From Patiria pectinifera (Eukaryota > Echinodermata > Asteroidea > Valvatida > Asterinidae): a stretch of 64,000 bases of DNA. Position numbers and translations under genes: made by a program. This document shows positions 35,825-49,500 of the stretch, piece by piece. The DNA lies in contig CM057142.1 of the NCBI GenBank assembly GCA_029964075.1, forward strand, positions 1,007,770-1,071,769, given 5' to 3'. The notes below the pieces were generated by a model that was given only the letters and a program-made list of their open reading frames with translations, made no database searches and was not told where the DNA came from. How positions within the stretch are numbered: the first letter of the stretch is position 1; each line of letters starts with the position of its first letter.

Positions 35825-36300
35825 TAAATCTATGTATATTATTTAAAACATTTCAGCAGAATAGCCTTATCAGTTATTCTTAAAGGCCTTGAATAAATAA
35901 AAATTAGTTACTAAATGAAGTTAAAAAGGTAACCAAATAGAACTGTAAATAAACAATAAAAATAGTTAAATATCAACAATGAAACAATTAAAATGAAAGG
36001 ATGTTAATCGGTATAAATAAAAAAAAGAAGAAATTTGTCATTGTCAAAATTAATATCAATTTGAGATTATTAAATGAGTGAGAAACAAAAACAAAATGTA
36101 ACTTGACCAAAAAATGTACTTAAAACCAACAAAGAAAGGCAATTTGTTAAACATCACAATTTACACAAACAATTAGCATTAAAATCAAACAAAAAAAGCT
36201 AACATGCATGATGAATTTAAGAGATCGCAAAACTAAAATTAAAGTGTATAAATATGAATATTTAGAAATAAGAATACAACATATTTTATTTTTTTCTTTC
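35825..36300. repeat. A+T-rich insertion, copy B
   Basis: Counterpart of 21460-21925, between the start region and the conserved upstream block of copy B. It is A-rich and has no coding content. Confidence 0.5.
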
Positions 36301-36305
36301 ATTTA

Positions 36306-36570
36306 TCCGTCGTCTGAAGTTCATTCTCCAGCAGGATAATCAGAATGGACCGATTACATTGATTATCTGTCATTAGAAGAAATAGGTTTGGTCATCAACA
36401 TAATAATTAGCACGTTTGCAAAAGAGATATCATCGGAACAGCCACGTTCGTACAGGCAACATATGTTTTGACAAACAACAATTTCCCACATTGCTTCAAT
36501 GCGCATTCGTGTTCGACAACATGCTACACCTTTGACTTCGTTTGTCACATCTCTCTTCAATCCACACGCG
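36306..36570 (-). promoter_or_regulatory. conserved upstream block, protease copy B
   Basis: It contains the same ordered words as copy A (GTCGTCTGAAGTTCATTCTC, AACATATGTTTTGACAAA, TTTCCCACATTG), almost unchanged. Confidence 0.4.
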
Positions 36571-36810
36571 GGATTATTGGGCCTATTTGATACTAAACAG
36601 GTACAATTTCAACTAAGGTTGTTTTATTCTTAATATTTTTACCAATTTATAGCTCAACAGCCCTCATGACACTGTGCCTAACGCGGTAAATTCACCACAA
36701 AACACGCACTTCTTCCAAACTTTCACCCGTTAAAGAAGAGCTTCCGTCTTTACTAAGAAATTCATGTTAAATGGCTATTTTTAGACAGGTAGAAAATACT
36801 AGGAGCCTTA

Positions 36811-37168
36811 GGCCCAAAAAAAGTCTCCGGTTTCTGGTATGGAGCTTGTCCAAAAAGTGGTGCGGCGACGCGACTTTTTTTTTTTTTTTTTTACCTGACT
36901 TTTTTGTTTCAAATGTTGGCTGATATCTGCAAATGGTGCCCGACTAAACTTAGTGCAAATATATGGGAGTCCAGAGAGGCCACATATTCTCGATCATAAC
37001 CCCATCTAAAAACACGTTAAAATTGTGCAGCAGCAGGATTCCAGTCAAACCAGTGAGTTTGGCGGTTTTGAGACATCATCTTTCATTGAATTTTTTTTTT
37101 CATTTTGCCGATGCGCATGGCTACGGCGACGCGCGCGCATACCAGAAACCGGAGACTTTTTTTTGGCC
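36811..37168. mobile_element. PIF/Harbinger-like MITE private to unit 2
   Basis: The inverted ends GGCCCAAAAAAAGTCTCCGG and GGCCAAAAAAAAGTCTCCGG continue as TTTCTGGTATG. They are flanked by TTA on both sides (36808-36810 and 37169-37171). A 3-bp TWA duplication is the Harbinger signature. Unit 1 has the empty site AGCCTTATAAAG near 22430. The size is 358 bp, with no transposase. Confidence 0.75.
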
Positions 37169-37239
37169 TTACAAAGGTTAACATGTAATTGAAACGTTAA
37201 AAGAACATAGAATCATTAATTTTGCTCTTTGTGCATTAG

Positions 37240-37970
37240 CAGGGGCAAATCCAGGAATTTGTGCAGGGGGTTCGGGTCCGTCGGATTTTGGGGGTTTTTT
37301 TTGCGAAAAGGGCACTCGAAAATCAGTGCTGAAATGTAGACTGTTTTTTTTCTCCGGACACTCGGTCTCTGTGAAATCAAATGGGGGGGGGGGGGCTGGT
37401 ACCATCTTTCGCTCGTACCCCCGCCCTGCAAACAGGGCGCTGGGATACTCTGATGAGCTTCACAGAATATTGTGAAGGAAGTGGCCTATGACCTATCTAT
37501 AAAGCATCTGGCTGCAGCTGTTCAAGACCGCAGTTAGACAATGTGCGCAAATGCTATCCGAAAACTTCCCATAGAATGCGTACCTTCCACACCGGATGTG
37601 ATTTCTGTTTCATTGCGGACCATGTGGACAAAATTTTGAGCGTCGCATTATGCAATCCGACCGTTCGTGATTCAAAACGGGCCCTGAGCAAGTGACGGGA
37701 ATTGTAAATTTACAACACAGATAAGTTTTACAGAATTTCCTACATTTTTACGCTTTTCAACGAAAAAAAAAAAAGCATCTCTAAACTGGAATAAAAGAGT
37801 AACGATTCCGTCTTAACGGCCGTTTTAAACCTTGCAGAGTCATGACCGTGATGACGCGCAGGTCACAGGTCACGCAAAATCCAACCAATCAGCGCGTGAA
37901 TTTATCAGAGTATCCCAGCGTCCTGTTTGCAGGGAGGGGGGTACGAGCGAAGTACCATCTTCCAATGGGG
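37240..37970. repeat. G-rich inverted-repeat element, unit 2
   Basis: Counterpart of 22505-23240, with the same arms (GGTACCATCTTTCGCTCGTAC near 37398 and the inverse near 37940). Confidence 0.48.
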
Positions 37971-38684
37971 GCGCTGTTCAAATCGGACGATCAGGCACTA
38001 TATTGGACAATAGTGTGCGAATACCCCTTTATCCCCCACTGGCTACGCCTCGGTGTCCGACTGTGGCGGACAGGCGGATATGTCGGTAATTATTATTACT
38101 ATAGGCCTAATTGTCTCTTTTTTTGGAGGGGGGAGTCAAAGCGGGGGTCGACCCCCAAACCACCACCACACCCCGATCCGCAAAAAGATATGCGCACTTT
38201 CTTGGGTTTCTTTAGATTCCATTTCTAGCACTTGCAAGTTTTCTGCCAAATGATGCAGTTGCAGGCGGAACATTTTCACAGACTATTTGACATCAGTCCT
38301 ATCTTCACATGGAGCAAGTTCTGTGACATTCAAACGAGAGTACTAGTTTTCTTGGTGATTGGAAATGATCCTACATGGCTTTTAAGAGTTTTCTGTACTA
38401 TTATTAGTACTATCAATACAAGACCAGAGTATCCGTGATGACACAAAATTATGCATCCCATCAGAACAAATCATTAAGATACATAGATCTTTCTAAGATC
38501 TTGTCCAACTTCAACAGGTTTGTTGCCACACGATTAATTAAATCGATGGTGACCACTTGGCCATCTCCATTCACCCTTTAAAAAAAGTATCAGCTTCTGT
38601 GATCACATGATCTGTTCATTTCTAGTTCAGCAAAAGAGCTGTTGGTGGATCCAGAGTTCGAAACAAAACAACGGAAAATCTCGG

Positions 38685-38855
38685 GACTGCGGCGCTAACG
38701 TGGCATCCACCGTTCAACTCTTCCGCGAGACCTACCCCGGAGGACGAGATTTCACCATCCACTCGTTCGAAATCGACGAGCGGTTGTCGCCATATTTTGA
38801 GCCGTACGACAAGCACCATCTACACTGTCCCGTTGGTGTAGCTGGCAAAGACGGT
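38685..38855 (+). pseudogene. FkbM-like methyltransferase exon fragment, unit 2
   Basis: This copy keeps the Asp of the motif: DCGANVASTVQLFRETYPGG, then IHSFEIDERL and PVGVAGKDG before TAG at 38856. DCGAN is a typical SAM-binding motif-I start in FkbM-type methyltransferases. A possible acceptor (TTTCTAG at about 38620) lies upstream, but the sequence between is best read in another frame (LLVDPEFETKQRKIS), so the exon is frameshifted here too. Without further exons it is a relic. Confidence 0.45.
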
Positions 38856-39809
38856 TAGCAGTATTGTCGCCCGTTATTTGTGAAAGTTAGTCGTCATGTG
38901 CATGCCTGTTGTAGTGATTTCATATCATAATGCGCTACGAAAAAAATAACTTGCCTTTGTTGTATGCAGCCGCTTGGTGGCGCTCTAGACCTGATTATGC
39001 CCTTTTACGAGTGATAGCGCTGTAGTGACGCCATTTTCTGGGTACAGACTCTAGAAAAAATATTCTTAACATTCACAAGAACGTCACATTCAATGTACAT
39101 TTTTCTATAGCCTATATCTGCAGAACAGTAGGTCCGATTTGGTTGTAACTTGGAATGTACCTAGGCCGGAATTTGTTATAGATGAAAATTGAAGTGACGT
39201 CACCATGACGTCATCAGATGAAATGTAACGTCACATTGAAGGTGCATTTTATAAGCCTATAGCTACCAAACTATTGGCACTGATCACTATGCAACTTTTT
39301 ACTGCGCATATATGTCCTATCAGTCTATAAGGTAACATAAAAATACAACAACGAATTGCCGAAACAGCCATGTGTTTGTCCACAGAACATGTAGTTTTTA
39401 AATGTTCTTCATGAAATCTTTCCCACTGCTAATTTTGCGTAAATCCAGGCTTTTTGTGCCATATTGGAGCGACCATATACCAGCAATCATCCACGCTGAG
39501 TCCTGGGCGGCGGTTAATTAACCTGGGCAACTCAGGTAGCCTGGGTCTGGTAGTGGAACCCGTTATGGAGTAGATGCCATTAAAAGGCGGATGAGCTTGA
39601 TAGCCAACGGCAACCACAACCTATACACCTAGCAAAAGGGTAGGAATGCATGCTTCGTCTTTGAAACCGTAGAAGGTATGTTCCTCGTCCGGTGGATGAC
39701 GCTGCAGTCCAATTCTACCCCATCCACTTTTGTACCTTGTTGTGTTTCAAATAGAACGAAGAGAGTATTGCAACAGCGCCGCGTGCGGCTACTTCTCGCT
39801 AATGTTCGA

Positions 39810-40905
39810 GATCGTAGCCAGGAATTTTTCAGTGGGGGGCGCTGGGGGGCCTGGAACATTTCATGGGGGGGGCGTCATGTAGGGGCGTCAATCGCTTCTC
39901 AAAAGTGGGGGGGGACATACCTTGATCAGAACTGATGCGAGCGCGAAGCCCTTACGTTGTGGGGGTTCGGGGCCCGCTTAAGGGCCCCGAAAAAATTGGA
40001 TTCTAGATGTTCTATGGTGTGATCTGAAGCAATTTCTTACCACTTTCCTCCATGCTTTAACAAATATTTTCTTAGCAAAAGATAATTATTTGAACATCGT
40101 TTTCGAGGTTGGAGTCATTGAATCAGCTACCAGAATTCTGAGCTATAGGTGTGGGGTTTGGGGCCCGCTTAAGGGCCCCGAAATTTTTTTGATTCTAAAT
40201 GCTCTGTGGTGCTATCTGAGGCAATTTCTGACCTCTGACCACTTTAACCAATATTTTCTAAGCAAAAGATACACTGTAGTACATAATAGGGCCCTGTAAA
40301 TGAGACACGAGTTCAAAAATCTGGGGGGGGGGACATTTGATATTGTGTCCCCAACCCTTCAAAAAGTGGGGGGGGGGGGGACCAGTCCCCCTGTCCCCCC
40401 AGGATTGACGCCCATGGCGTCATGTAGATCAATGATAATTTTTTTAGAAACTCAAAATCTCAGTGGGGGGGGGGCGACTGGGGGGGGGGCGACAAGGTTT
40501 CATAGAATGAAATTCAAGGAATTTTAATTGGTCTATTATTATTATTTAGCTTATATGAATGGAGGAAAAAGTTTGTGCGTGGCGGATTCGCGTGATATCG
40601 CTGACTGAAACTGTGTGACCCACGGACCACCTGTCTATAATACGTGTTCCGTGGTGTGAGCGAGCAGTGCAGTGGGTGTTAATACGCATTTTAGATTATC
40701 ATTATGCGCTATGTCACGCCGGTTGTCAGCTTACTTGTCCGCGGTCGCCGGTCGAAGGGTCGTTTCTCAGTGGTCATCATGTGGATCATTCGCGACTATT
40801 TAGATTGAGATCAATGATAATTTTTTAGAAACTCAAAATCTCAGTGGGGGGCGACTGGGGGGCGACAAGGTTTCATGGAGGGGGGGGGCGGTCATCAAGA
40901 CAGGT
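39810..40905. repeat. G-run-rich region with internal duplications, unit 2
   Basis: Counterpart of 24940-26035. It again has two GGCCCGCTTAAGGGCC palindromes (about 39971 and 40162) and two GGCGACAAGGTTTCAT segments. The G-runs differ in length between units, as expected for slippage-prone tracts. Confidence 0.45.
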
Positions 40906-40961
40906 ATTGAGAAATTCATCCCACCTTATAGAGATGCATCCGTCCTACCTACACTGATATT

Positions 40962-41593
40962 CCATGGTTTACAGAGGCTTGCCGAATGGCTGATATGTGT
41001 GTCAGGCATACAACAACTGGATCAAGAAACCATGTTCTGCTACTCATGATGCTTTATTAGGAGCGAGGCAGAACCACCAGAAAGTGGAACAAGAAACAAG
41101 AAGGTAACACGTTCAGAGCACCAAAGATCGGGCAAAGAGTGAGTGCACTCCGTAGCATTGCTCCTAATACCTCAATCCCCAGGGCGTGCCAGAGTGTACA
41201 AAGCATTATGTCCGGAGCACAATAGAGTATGCCCACTTAGCTTGGATGTCTGCAAGTACCATACACCTGAAGAAGCTGGACGATGTATAATGCCGTGCCC
41301 TAAGTGTCATCAATGCTCCTTCGCAGGAGTTGAAGTTTGACCCGTTGTCACATTGGAGAACTGTGGCAGGCCTTGGTTTCTGAAGACCAAACTTCCCCCA
41401 TTAAGAGTTTCATCAAGGTCTACCAGGGCTAGTTCATCTTTGGGAAGTTTCGCCTAGCAACGATTAACTGGTTAGGTGGAGAGACCGTTCCTTCTTTGCT
41501 GCAATGGTACCAGTATGGAAAAGCCTGCCAGACGCCATTGTGGGTCATCCTACGACAACAGGAACCAAGGCCTTCTGCTTAAGGACACATTAA
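40962..41593 (+). pseudogene. non-LTR retrotransposon reverse-transcriptase remnant, unit 2
   Basis: Counterpart of 26092-26752, with two extra small deletions: one near 40990 in the PWFTEACRMAD segment and one after GLGF near 41381. It is non-functional. Confidence 0.6.
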
Positions 41594-43041
41594 ACTTTCT
41601 TAATAATTTGTAATCCTTCTTCACAATTTCTATACAAAATTATCACTACTGCACTTCGTTATCCTTCTTTTGGGTCCTTTTCGTACAAGTGGGCACTGCT
41701 TTCTTTTTCAGTGCTTATCCGTAAAAAAAAAATATAAAAAATCGGAGATTTGAGCCCCATCAACAGTCTTGTGGTTGCGAAGGGCGATTTTTTAAAGGTT
41801 ACGTAACACTTTATTTTGAATGAAACTACATGTACACAGACATGTTCACGTTGGTGGGTGAAATCTTTGAAAATTAATTTCTTCAGTTTGGAAGACAGTA
41901 TCTTCATGCAACTTTCAGGATTTATTTCCCTTATAATCATCCAAGTATGTGCTAAAAATCGTTGTGATATGTTCTTTACTTTTCGTTGAAATTGGAAAAA
42001 AAGACCTGGCTACGTGCATTTTTGAAAGTTGTAACACTGGCGTTTGCAATATCTGTCAATCTTTTCAAGCCTTATGAATAATACTAAGGTTCCTATCCAT
42101 TATGGTGTGCAGTACAAATTTGGAGAAAAGCCTCCTTCACGAGTTTTCAAATATAAATATCACCCTTCTTGCCGGCTTCCAGTGGTCGATACCGAGATCG
42201 AGCCACGCCAAAACACGCCGAGTGACGCTAATGAATATGCTAATCTACCATACGTTATTGTGTTGCTTGGCCGAAATCGGTCAACCGTAGCGCCTACGGC
42301 GCTTTGCTGAACAATGCACGTGGGTAGTGTCGGCAAAAAAGCCTCGTCGAAATTTTCCATGGATATAGTTGTAGTTGTAACACTAGCGTTTGCAAAAACA
42401 GATTAAGCTGAAATTCGAAACATACTTAGATGATATAAGTGTTAAACTACTCGTGAAATAACAATTTGAAGAATTTCCTAGAAATGATATGAATACATAG
42501 ATTTGGGGAAGTTTTTGAACGATTTCTTGAAACCAGTTTCGGCATAGACGACGGCAATTTTTTTTCACTGACATGAAGTTGAGAATTTCTTCTTCCGTTG
42601 TAATTTAACGTTTTAATCATACTTATATTATTTTCTGAGAAACACAACGTCCAAAAGGCCATTTTTTTGTGATGCATGAATTTCACTGCTTTGCTATAGC
42701 GTCTAAGTACGTAATCGGATAAGCTTTAGTTAATTACGGCAGACGCTTAGCCTTAGCAACCACATGACTGTGAAGGCTAGGATCACTAATCACTGAAAAA
42801 ATGAGCGGAGCTGTAGTTGATTTCTCACAAGGACTGTTGTCTATGTGAATTTTAATGCCGAGGACAAAAGGGTTAATGGGGCACAAACAATACGTCCACG
42901 ATTGACCGAACGTCCACGATTGAAATTCGTGTACAAAAAAGTTCAATTACAAACCTAGGAATGAGGATTAGAGACAAAAGGGAGACACATAAAACTTTTA
43001 AAAAAATTGAGACTCGGCAGATAATATGCAGCTTACTTAAT

Positions 43042-43047
43042 TTTATT
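43042..43047 (-). terminator. AATAAA poly(A) signal, protease copy C
   Basis: The - strand reads CTAATAAAATT, at the conserved place after exon 8 of copy C. Confidence 0.6.
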
Positions 43048-43529
43048 AGAGGCTTTTGGCATCATTCTGTTGAAATTTCACAAAATTATATGGTTTAAAA
43101 TCCATCTTACTTTTTGTCTCTACTACCAACTTTCAAGATAGTGCTTTCATTGCTCTCAGTGTGCCCTTTGTTGCTCATTTCAATGTTTCTGGTGTTGACC
43201 AAAACTGAAGTGATTCATGATTCAAGAATTGATTAAGCAGGTAGGTATTAAACGTTAGGTACTCTCATTTCTTCACGGAGAAAGTTAATGTTCGGAGAAA
43301 CTTCGTCAGTTAGCCCACGACATTGACTTTGTCTTGGTTTATATTTTCATTGAGAAGAAATGTCCGTTTGTTGTGACAGAGGCATTGTGATAAAATGTTG
43401 CGAAATGCCGCAAACAATCAGTGCTATCCAGTAGAGTCTTGATCCATCGTTGATTTCTGCATCTTAAGCCTCTCAAATGTTGTTGCATGATTCTTGGAGT
43501 ATCACATGCCCAACGTCGCTGGTATGAAA

Positions 43530-46500
43530 TTAAGGCTGCGAAGTGAAATGGGAAAACAAGATGCATTAGTGTGTTGGAAAAAAAACTGGCAAAGCAAACA
43601 ATCCCAAATACTAAGCAATGTTGCTATCGAATTTTGATGTGGTTTGGTTTGTTTAATACATTCGTACTTTTTTTAAACGAATGTAACAAAAATCAGAATC
43701 AGTCAGAAAACAATAGGCTGGCACGTGTGTCCTGCAATATGTTACCAATTCAACTTGTACAACGATGTACGATCATGGATGTTGCCTGTATTCAAGCAGC
43801 AACCTCTTAAAGTTTTCTATTAACAAAAAATTATATAATTTTGTTGCAAAGTGAACGGGGCTGTGAGAGACGGGGGAATACGTAGTTCATTTTGTATTTA
43901 TTGGGCTAAATGTAGTTGTAATTGAGTGTTTACCGCGACGTAGAGCAACTTGTTGGGAGACCCTTGGGCATCGGAAATGACGTTATTGGTGGCAGCATTC
44001 ACGATGGCAGCATGGACGGCCGATGGGGAGGAACCTGGGTTCGAACCCAAGTAAACAGTGGCGGCACCTGCAAATGAAAAGCAGTGTGAATATTTAGGCA
44101 AGGGACTGGTAATCATCAGGACATGGCGGTGTGTGTGAATGATCACTGCTTGACTTCTGTTATATTAATTTGTTATCACAGTGCCCAACAAAACTAAACC
44201 GTCTATATGTACTTGCGATCAGAAAAAGTCGGGAAACTCACCAGTCACGTGAGGGCAAGCCATGGATGTTCCCGACATGGTTGCACTTCCAGTGTTAGAG
44301 GAGTAGCTAGCACTGACAATGTTATAGCCCGGAGCAAACAGGTCCACGCAAGAGCCATAATTGGAGAAATACGCCCGAGAATCACTGGAGGTTGAGGCAC
44401 CAGCAGTGAGGCACTGAAAACAAAATCACATCATAAATCGATGTTTTTTAATCACTTTGATAATGAACGCGAACAATAGTAGAAGAAGTTTTGCAACTTT
44501 GGCGAATAAGCTGTCAATCCCGGGGATGGGGTGCTTGAGCTGACTCCCTTCGCCCCCTCCCTCAACCCCTCAAAATGAAAATGAAAATGAAAAAAAAAAC
44601 GAAAAAGAAAACAATATATATAAATACATACATAAATCGTTCAGTTGCACAATAGAATCTGCCCGACTATTCACAATGTTATTTGATGAACAGCGTACTC
44701 TAGCGTCAGGTGAGGCTTTTCTCAATAGACCATTATCATGTTGAAGCCATTGGATTTTTCCCCCATTTAAATAAATGTAACCAAAGCGAGGCTGGAAGAC
44801 AAAAATAGTCTGGTTCCTTTTTGCACAAAAAAACCATTATCATTCAGTACTGTTATTGGATACAGGGAACATGACTAAAATGGTGGAAGCATGATAAAGG
44901 TCTACAGCCTAGGCCTTGTTCTAAAGCGAAGAGGTCACTGTAACTACGGCATTTGGGTTATGAATGGAAGATAATTGACGTCACGTTCATATTCCTAGAG
45001 CTCAAAAAATCACATCAATCAATTAACGCGATTTTTCTAGTCTTGGTATACCCAGAAAATGCGTTCGTAGCAGCACCCTCAGCGTATCAAGCATACAGCT
45101 TATTCGAATTGGTTGAACTCTCTCAAAAGACAGCTACATGGTGTGACATACAGGTTGAACTCTCTGATCGGTTTCGCGGCGTGAATCAGAACGGCTTAAA
45201 GAGTAACTTACCTGTTTAAAATCAAACCTCCTCATTAATAAATACCAGGCGTTCGACTTTGAAAAATATGACCAGATTCAAGACATTTGGTTGTATTATA
45301 ATTTTCGTCCTTTTGAACAACTCACCCCAGGAACATTGGCGGGGGAGACGTTGCAGGCATTGGAGTTATCGTTGCCAGCAGCAACGGACACGGTGTAGCC
45401 TTTGGTAAGCATGTCGTTGACCATATTGTCCATCTGGGTGTTCTTCGAAAAGCCAAGAGACATTGACACCACTCCCTTGCCGTTGCCCGTGCCAAACTGG
45501 CTCACGATCGCATTCAAGCCTTTTGTAGGGAAACACAACAAATTATTACTCAAATTATTACCCGGCCTAGGATAGCCCATAAGACACACAAATTGTTCAG
45601 CTCCCAAGAACAGTCACTAACCTCAACGTGCAGGATTTAAATAATGACTTCGAGGTAATAAAAATCTACTTTACGAAGCATACTCAAGGGCGTCTCTTTT
45701 TATTTCTATATGGATATTAGTTATTTTCCTCTTGAGGTAGGGTCGGTCGGTCCAAACAAAAAATGCATCCGTATAGATGGCTAAATGAAATGATGCCAAG
45801 TGCGTATGATCACTAGTTTTGTGTACTGCAAAGACTTTATCATGAGTTGATATCATTGAATAAAATAATGAAACCACACTAAGTTGACTTACATTATATC
45901 TGCACCAAGCAGCTCACTAACGTAGTGGCAGCCATGACATACCAGTACAGATATAAAATGCACTCCTAATATGATGAGAGGCATCCTCTCATCTTCTGGG
46001 ATTCCACTGGTTGCTATATACGCCGTACCTTACATAATTAATTTTGCATTAGTTTTTTTAATGTGTGTGTGTGTGTGTGGTTAGGCCTACACTGTGTTAT
46101 GGTAAAGTTTTTTTTATTGTTGGACAAATTAGGACCGAGTTATGGGGACTTTCTCGGTCCCCACAAATACCCCGTACAGACGAGTGTATGTCCCCACAAC
46201 TACGGCACAAGAAATTGTGTTTGTTTTAATGGGAATCCAGGCAGGGTTGGCGGTCAAAAAATAAATAAAATAGAAGTAGGGTCGGCCGGGAATGAGAAAC
46301 CATGGAAATGAAAAGGGAAGCCCCAAGAAAAGGCAAGATTTTATAAACTACAAGGAGGGAACATATCAAGACCGACCGACTGATCTGATGATCGACTGAT
46401 CGACAAAGAAACATACTCATGAAAAGAGCATTGGTGCGGAGAAATGAGCTCTCTGTGAGATAAAAGGAGCACAACTTTAGCGGGAGACGACCTACCAGCT

Positions 46501-49500
46501 TGGACCGTGGAAAGAGGGCAGCTTCCCCAGAAGTTGCAGACTTTTACGCTGTAGACATTGGCTTGACGTGCGATACCGTAGACGTCACCTCCAGCAGTGC
46601 CGGCGCAGTGGGTCCCGTGCCCATGATCGTCAGTAGCTCCGTAGACTCTGGAGGCTCGGTTACCGAACACTTGGTGAGTTGTGCGGATTCCAGTATCCAC
46701 AATGAAGAAGCTCGCCCCGCTGCCTTGAGCTATTCAGAAAGAAGAAAAATATATATCCAGAGACAATCAAAATGATACTTTGATTTCAGCAGCAATTTTG
46801 AAGAGCAACGGTTGTGCAACACGTTACACATGGTACAACTTATATCTAGGAATATAAGAAGGTATAACAATTATATTCAAACAAACTTGAATGCTTGATT
46901 ACCACTTACAATAACAATGCAATGTAGCAATGTAGAGTAAAACAAAATTCTGTCAGGAGCCAATGTCGCCCATCAGGCTGGCGTATCTCCGTTTTTCATT
47001 AGCATGAAACGACCAAGAATATTTCTTTTGCCCCTGGACGGGATGCTAGTCCATCGCAGGTTACTCCCCAGCTAATGCTGTAACCCATTTTAACCTATAA
47101 CTCATCGCTGTGTACGTGCATACCAAGTTTTAACCCAATCGTAGTTGTAGTTCTTTAAATATAGGGCCTTAGGAATACCAAAAAAAAAACTGATGTAGCT
47201 ATTTCCATGGTACCATGCCACACGATATAGGCCTACCATTATCGTTGTAATTGTAGACACCATTAGTTCCAGTGCGACTGTCGATACGATCGATGCCCCA
47301 CGTGGCGCCGGATTGCGAGCCGTAGATGGTTCCGATCACATCCTCGTGAATGTACTCGATGCCTTCAATACCACGCACCTGAACAAATAGGTAATGACCA
47401 CTGATCTTCATTACTGACTTAATTGGATGGAGGGTCTGGATGGGTGTATACGCAGTCACTGACGACCAGCAGTGCTTCACCCAGCTATGGCTTGCAAATT
47501 TAGCACTAAACCTCGTAATAGAGTGATTTCCATTTTAAAAGAATCATTTCTAATTTCTTATAGACATTTCTCAAAATAAGCATTATTCTTGAACAAAATT
47601 CTGGCATTGCAACGACACCATTTCGAAGGTATACTATCAGACTTGTATCCAATGTTATGGACGTAGGATTACAATTCAAAATTACAGTCTCACAATCTTT
47701 AATTGTTAGATTTAAGTAAAGGCACTGGAGGGTATACCCCATGCTTTCCAACGAACTGGTTTTTTTTTTCCTATCGAATTTTCAATTAATTTTGTCAGTT
47801 TTATTTTAACGGAATTTTTTTTTATTCAGATTGAGGGCACCTGCAACCCTCTGAAAGAGGACTTTCTTTGAGCGCACAAATAACCCGCCACACGAGAGCC
47901 CAATATTATTGTCTGGCATCCAATAATTCAAATTGTGTGAAGAAATGTTTCTTCAATTGTGTGAACTAAATGTTGGTGGATTTGTTTTTGTTCAGTGTCT
48001 CATTCAAAAGTCAATAACCTTTTATATTGCTAGGATAATAGCAATTGAAAAAAAATCTATTTTCCGAAATGAAACTCGGAAAGGGCGCTGGGAATGCATC
48101 TTTTTTTTAGTGTTTGCATACGAACACCGTTTTATCGCCACTATTTTCTCAGGAGTATGGCCTAAAGAGACATCTCTATTTCACTTACAAATTATCTGCC
48201 GTGCTTGTTATCAGTCTAAAAATTGTTGAATTCTTAAACTCCAGACATTTGAGCATTTCAAACTCTCGTGAGACGTCAGAATCGCCTGGTCAGGGAGCCA
48301 AGCCAGTATTTGGACCGTATTGGGGCCCGTTCACAATGAACCAGCGACTTACCACTTTAAGAGCGCGAGCTGGGATCTTGAGAGCTAGGCCCGGCAGGAC
48401 TTGTTCGTATGTTTCGACGGTGGGAACCCCGGCACGCATCACTTCGAGGACTTTCTTGATCTCTTCCTCGATGCGAGCAATCTGCGTCACATCCTAAGAG
48501 AGGTAGGCAAACGACATGGGTGGAACGGTTAGGTATAACGTTGAATTATTTATGATACAAGCATCGTAAATGCATGCATGCACAATATAAAGCGTTTCCA
48601 AACAGAAGGATTCATTCCGCAAATAAGTGTTAAACACGTCTTTCGCTAATTATTTGTCAACTATCATGCCGCCCTCTTAATCAAGTCTGCTTATTTTTGT
48701 ACAGTGCTACAAAGTTCAATGTCAGGTTTATCTTTTTGCGCATGGAACAAAAACAATGTGAATGTTGACGGAAAGAGATCAAAGTGGCAACAGCTTTTTA
48801 AACAGTTTTCCGGTGTTTTTTAAAGTGCAAACACAGGTAGTTGCACAAGTGATAAAAAAAATCATTTTCAAGAGTAATACTCGCCACAAAACAATGAAAA
48901 AATCGTGGCAAAAAACACCCTTGAAAATAGAGTTTAGGATTGTGACAAATTGTTCATGAAGGTTCTAAAGACATGCTAGCAAGGCATAGGCTTACTCCTC
49001 TGAGTAACAAATCTGTTTTGGAAAGCCTGCGGGAATAACATGTTCTGTTATACCAGATGCTTAAGTTGCAGTATAGAAGTTGAGTACATTTGAGTTCGAA
49101 ATCAAGGCAGTTTTTTTTAGAGTCCTGATCCGATTACGAGTGTCGTGAAGTACTTTCACAAGAGCACGAAAAATAAAGACAATTACGTAGTACTTTCCAC
49201 GATCATGAGGACATTTCATTGGTTACGCATATTAACGAAGACTGTTTGCATGCTGTCAAACTAGGCATTAAATTATGCAAAAGCTCTCAAAAAGTGGGAT
49301 CTCTTTCTGCATTTATCTTAAAAGCATTTAATTCCAACGGAAGAACAATTTAATGATTACGAGTACGAGTATACGAGAACAGTACTTGTTTCAAGCGAGT
49401 AAGAGTACGGGCACATTCTGACGAAAACGAGGACACGCATAAAAAGAGCGAGTCCGAGTATTACGACAATGTTACCTTGACTTTGATGATCCAGCTGTCA

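Larger units (their letters stand above)
28930..43565. repeat. tandem segmental duplication, unit 2
   Basis: Direct copy of unit 1, from intron 7 of copy B to just past exon 8 of copy C. It carries a private Harbinger-like MITE and about 130 bp near 38139-38270 that unit 1 lacks. It lacks the nested LTR-like element and the 174-bp hairpin of unit 1. Confidence 0.8.
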
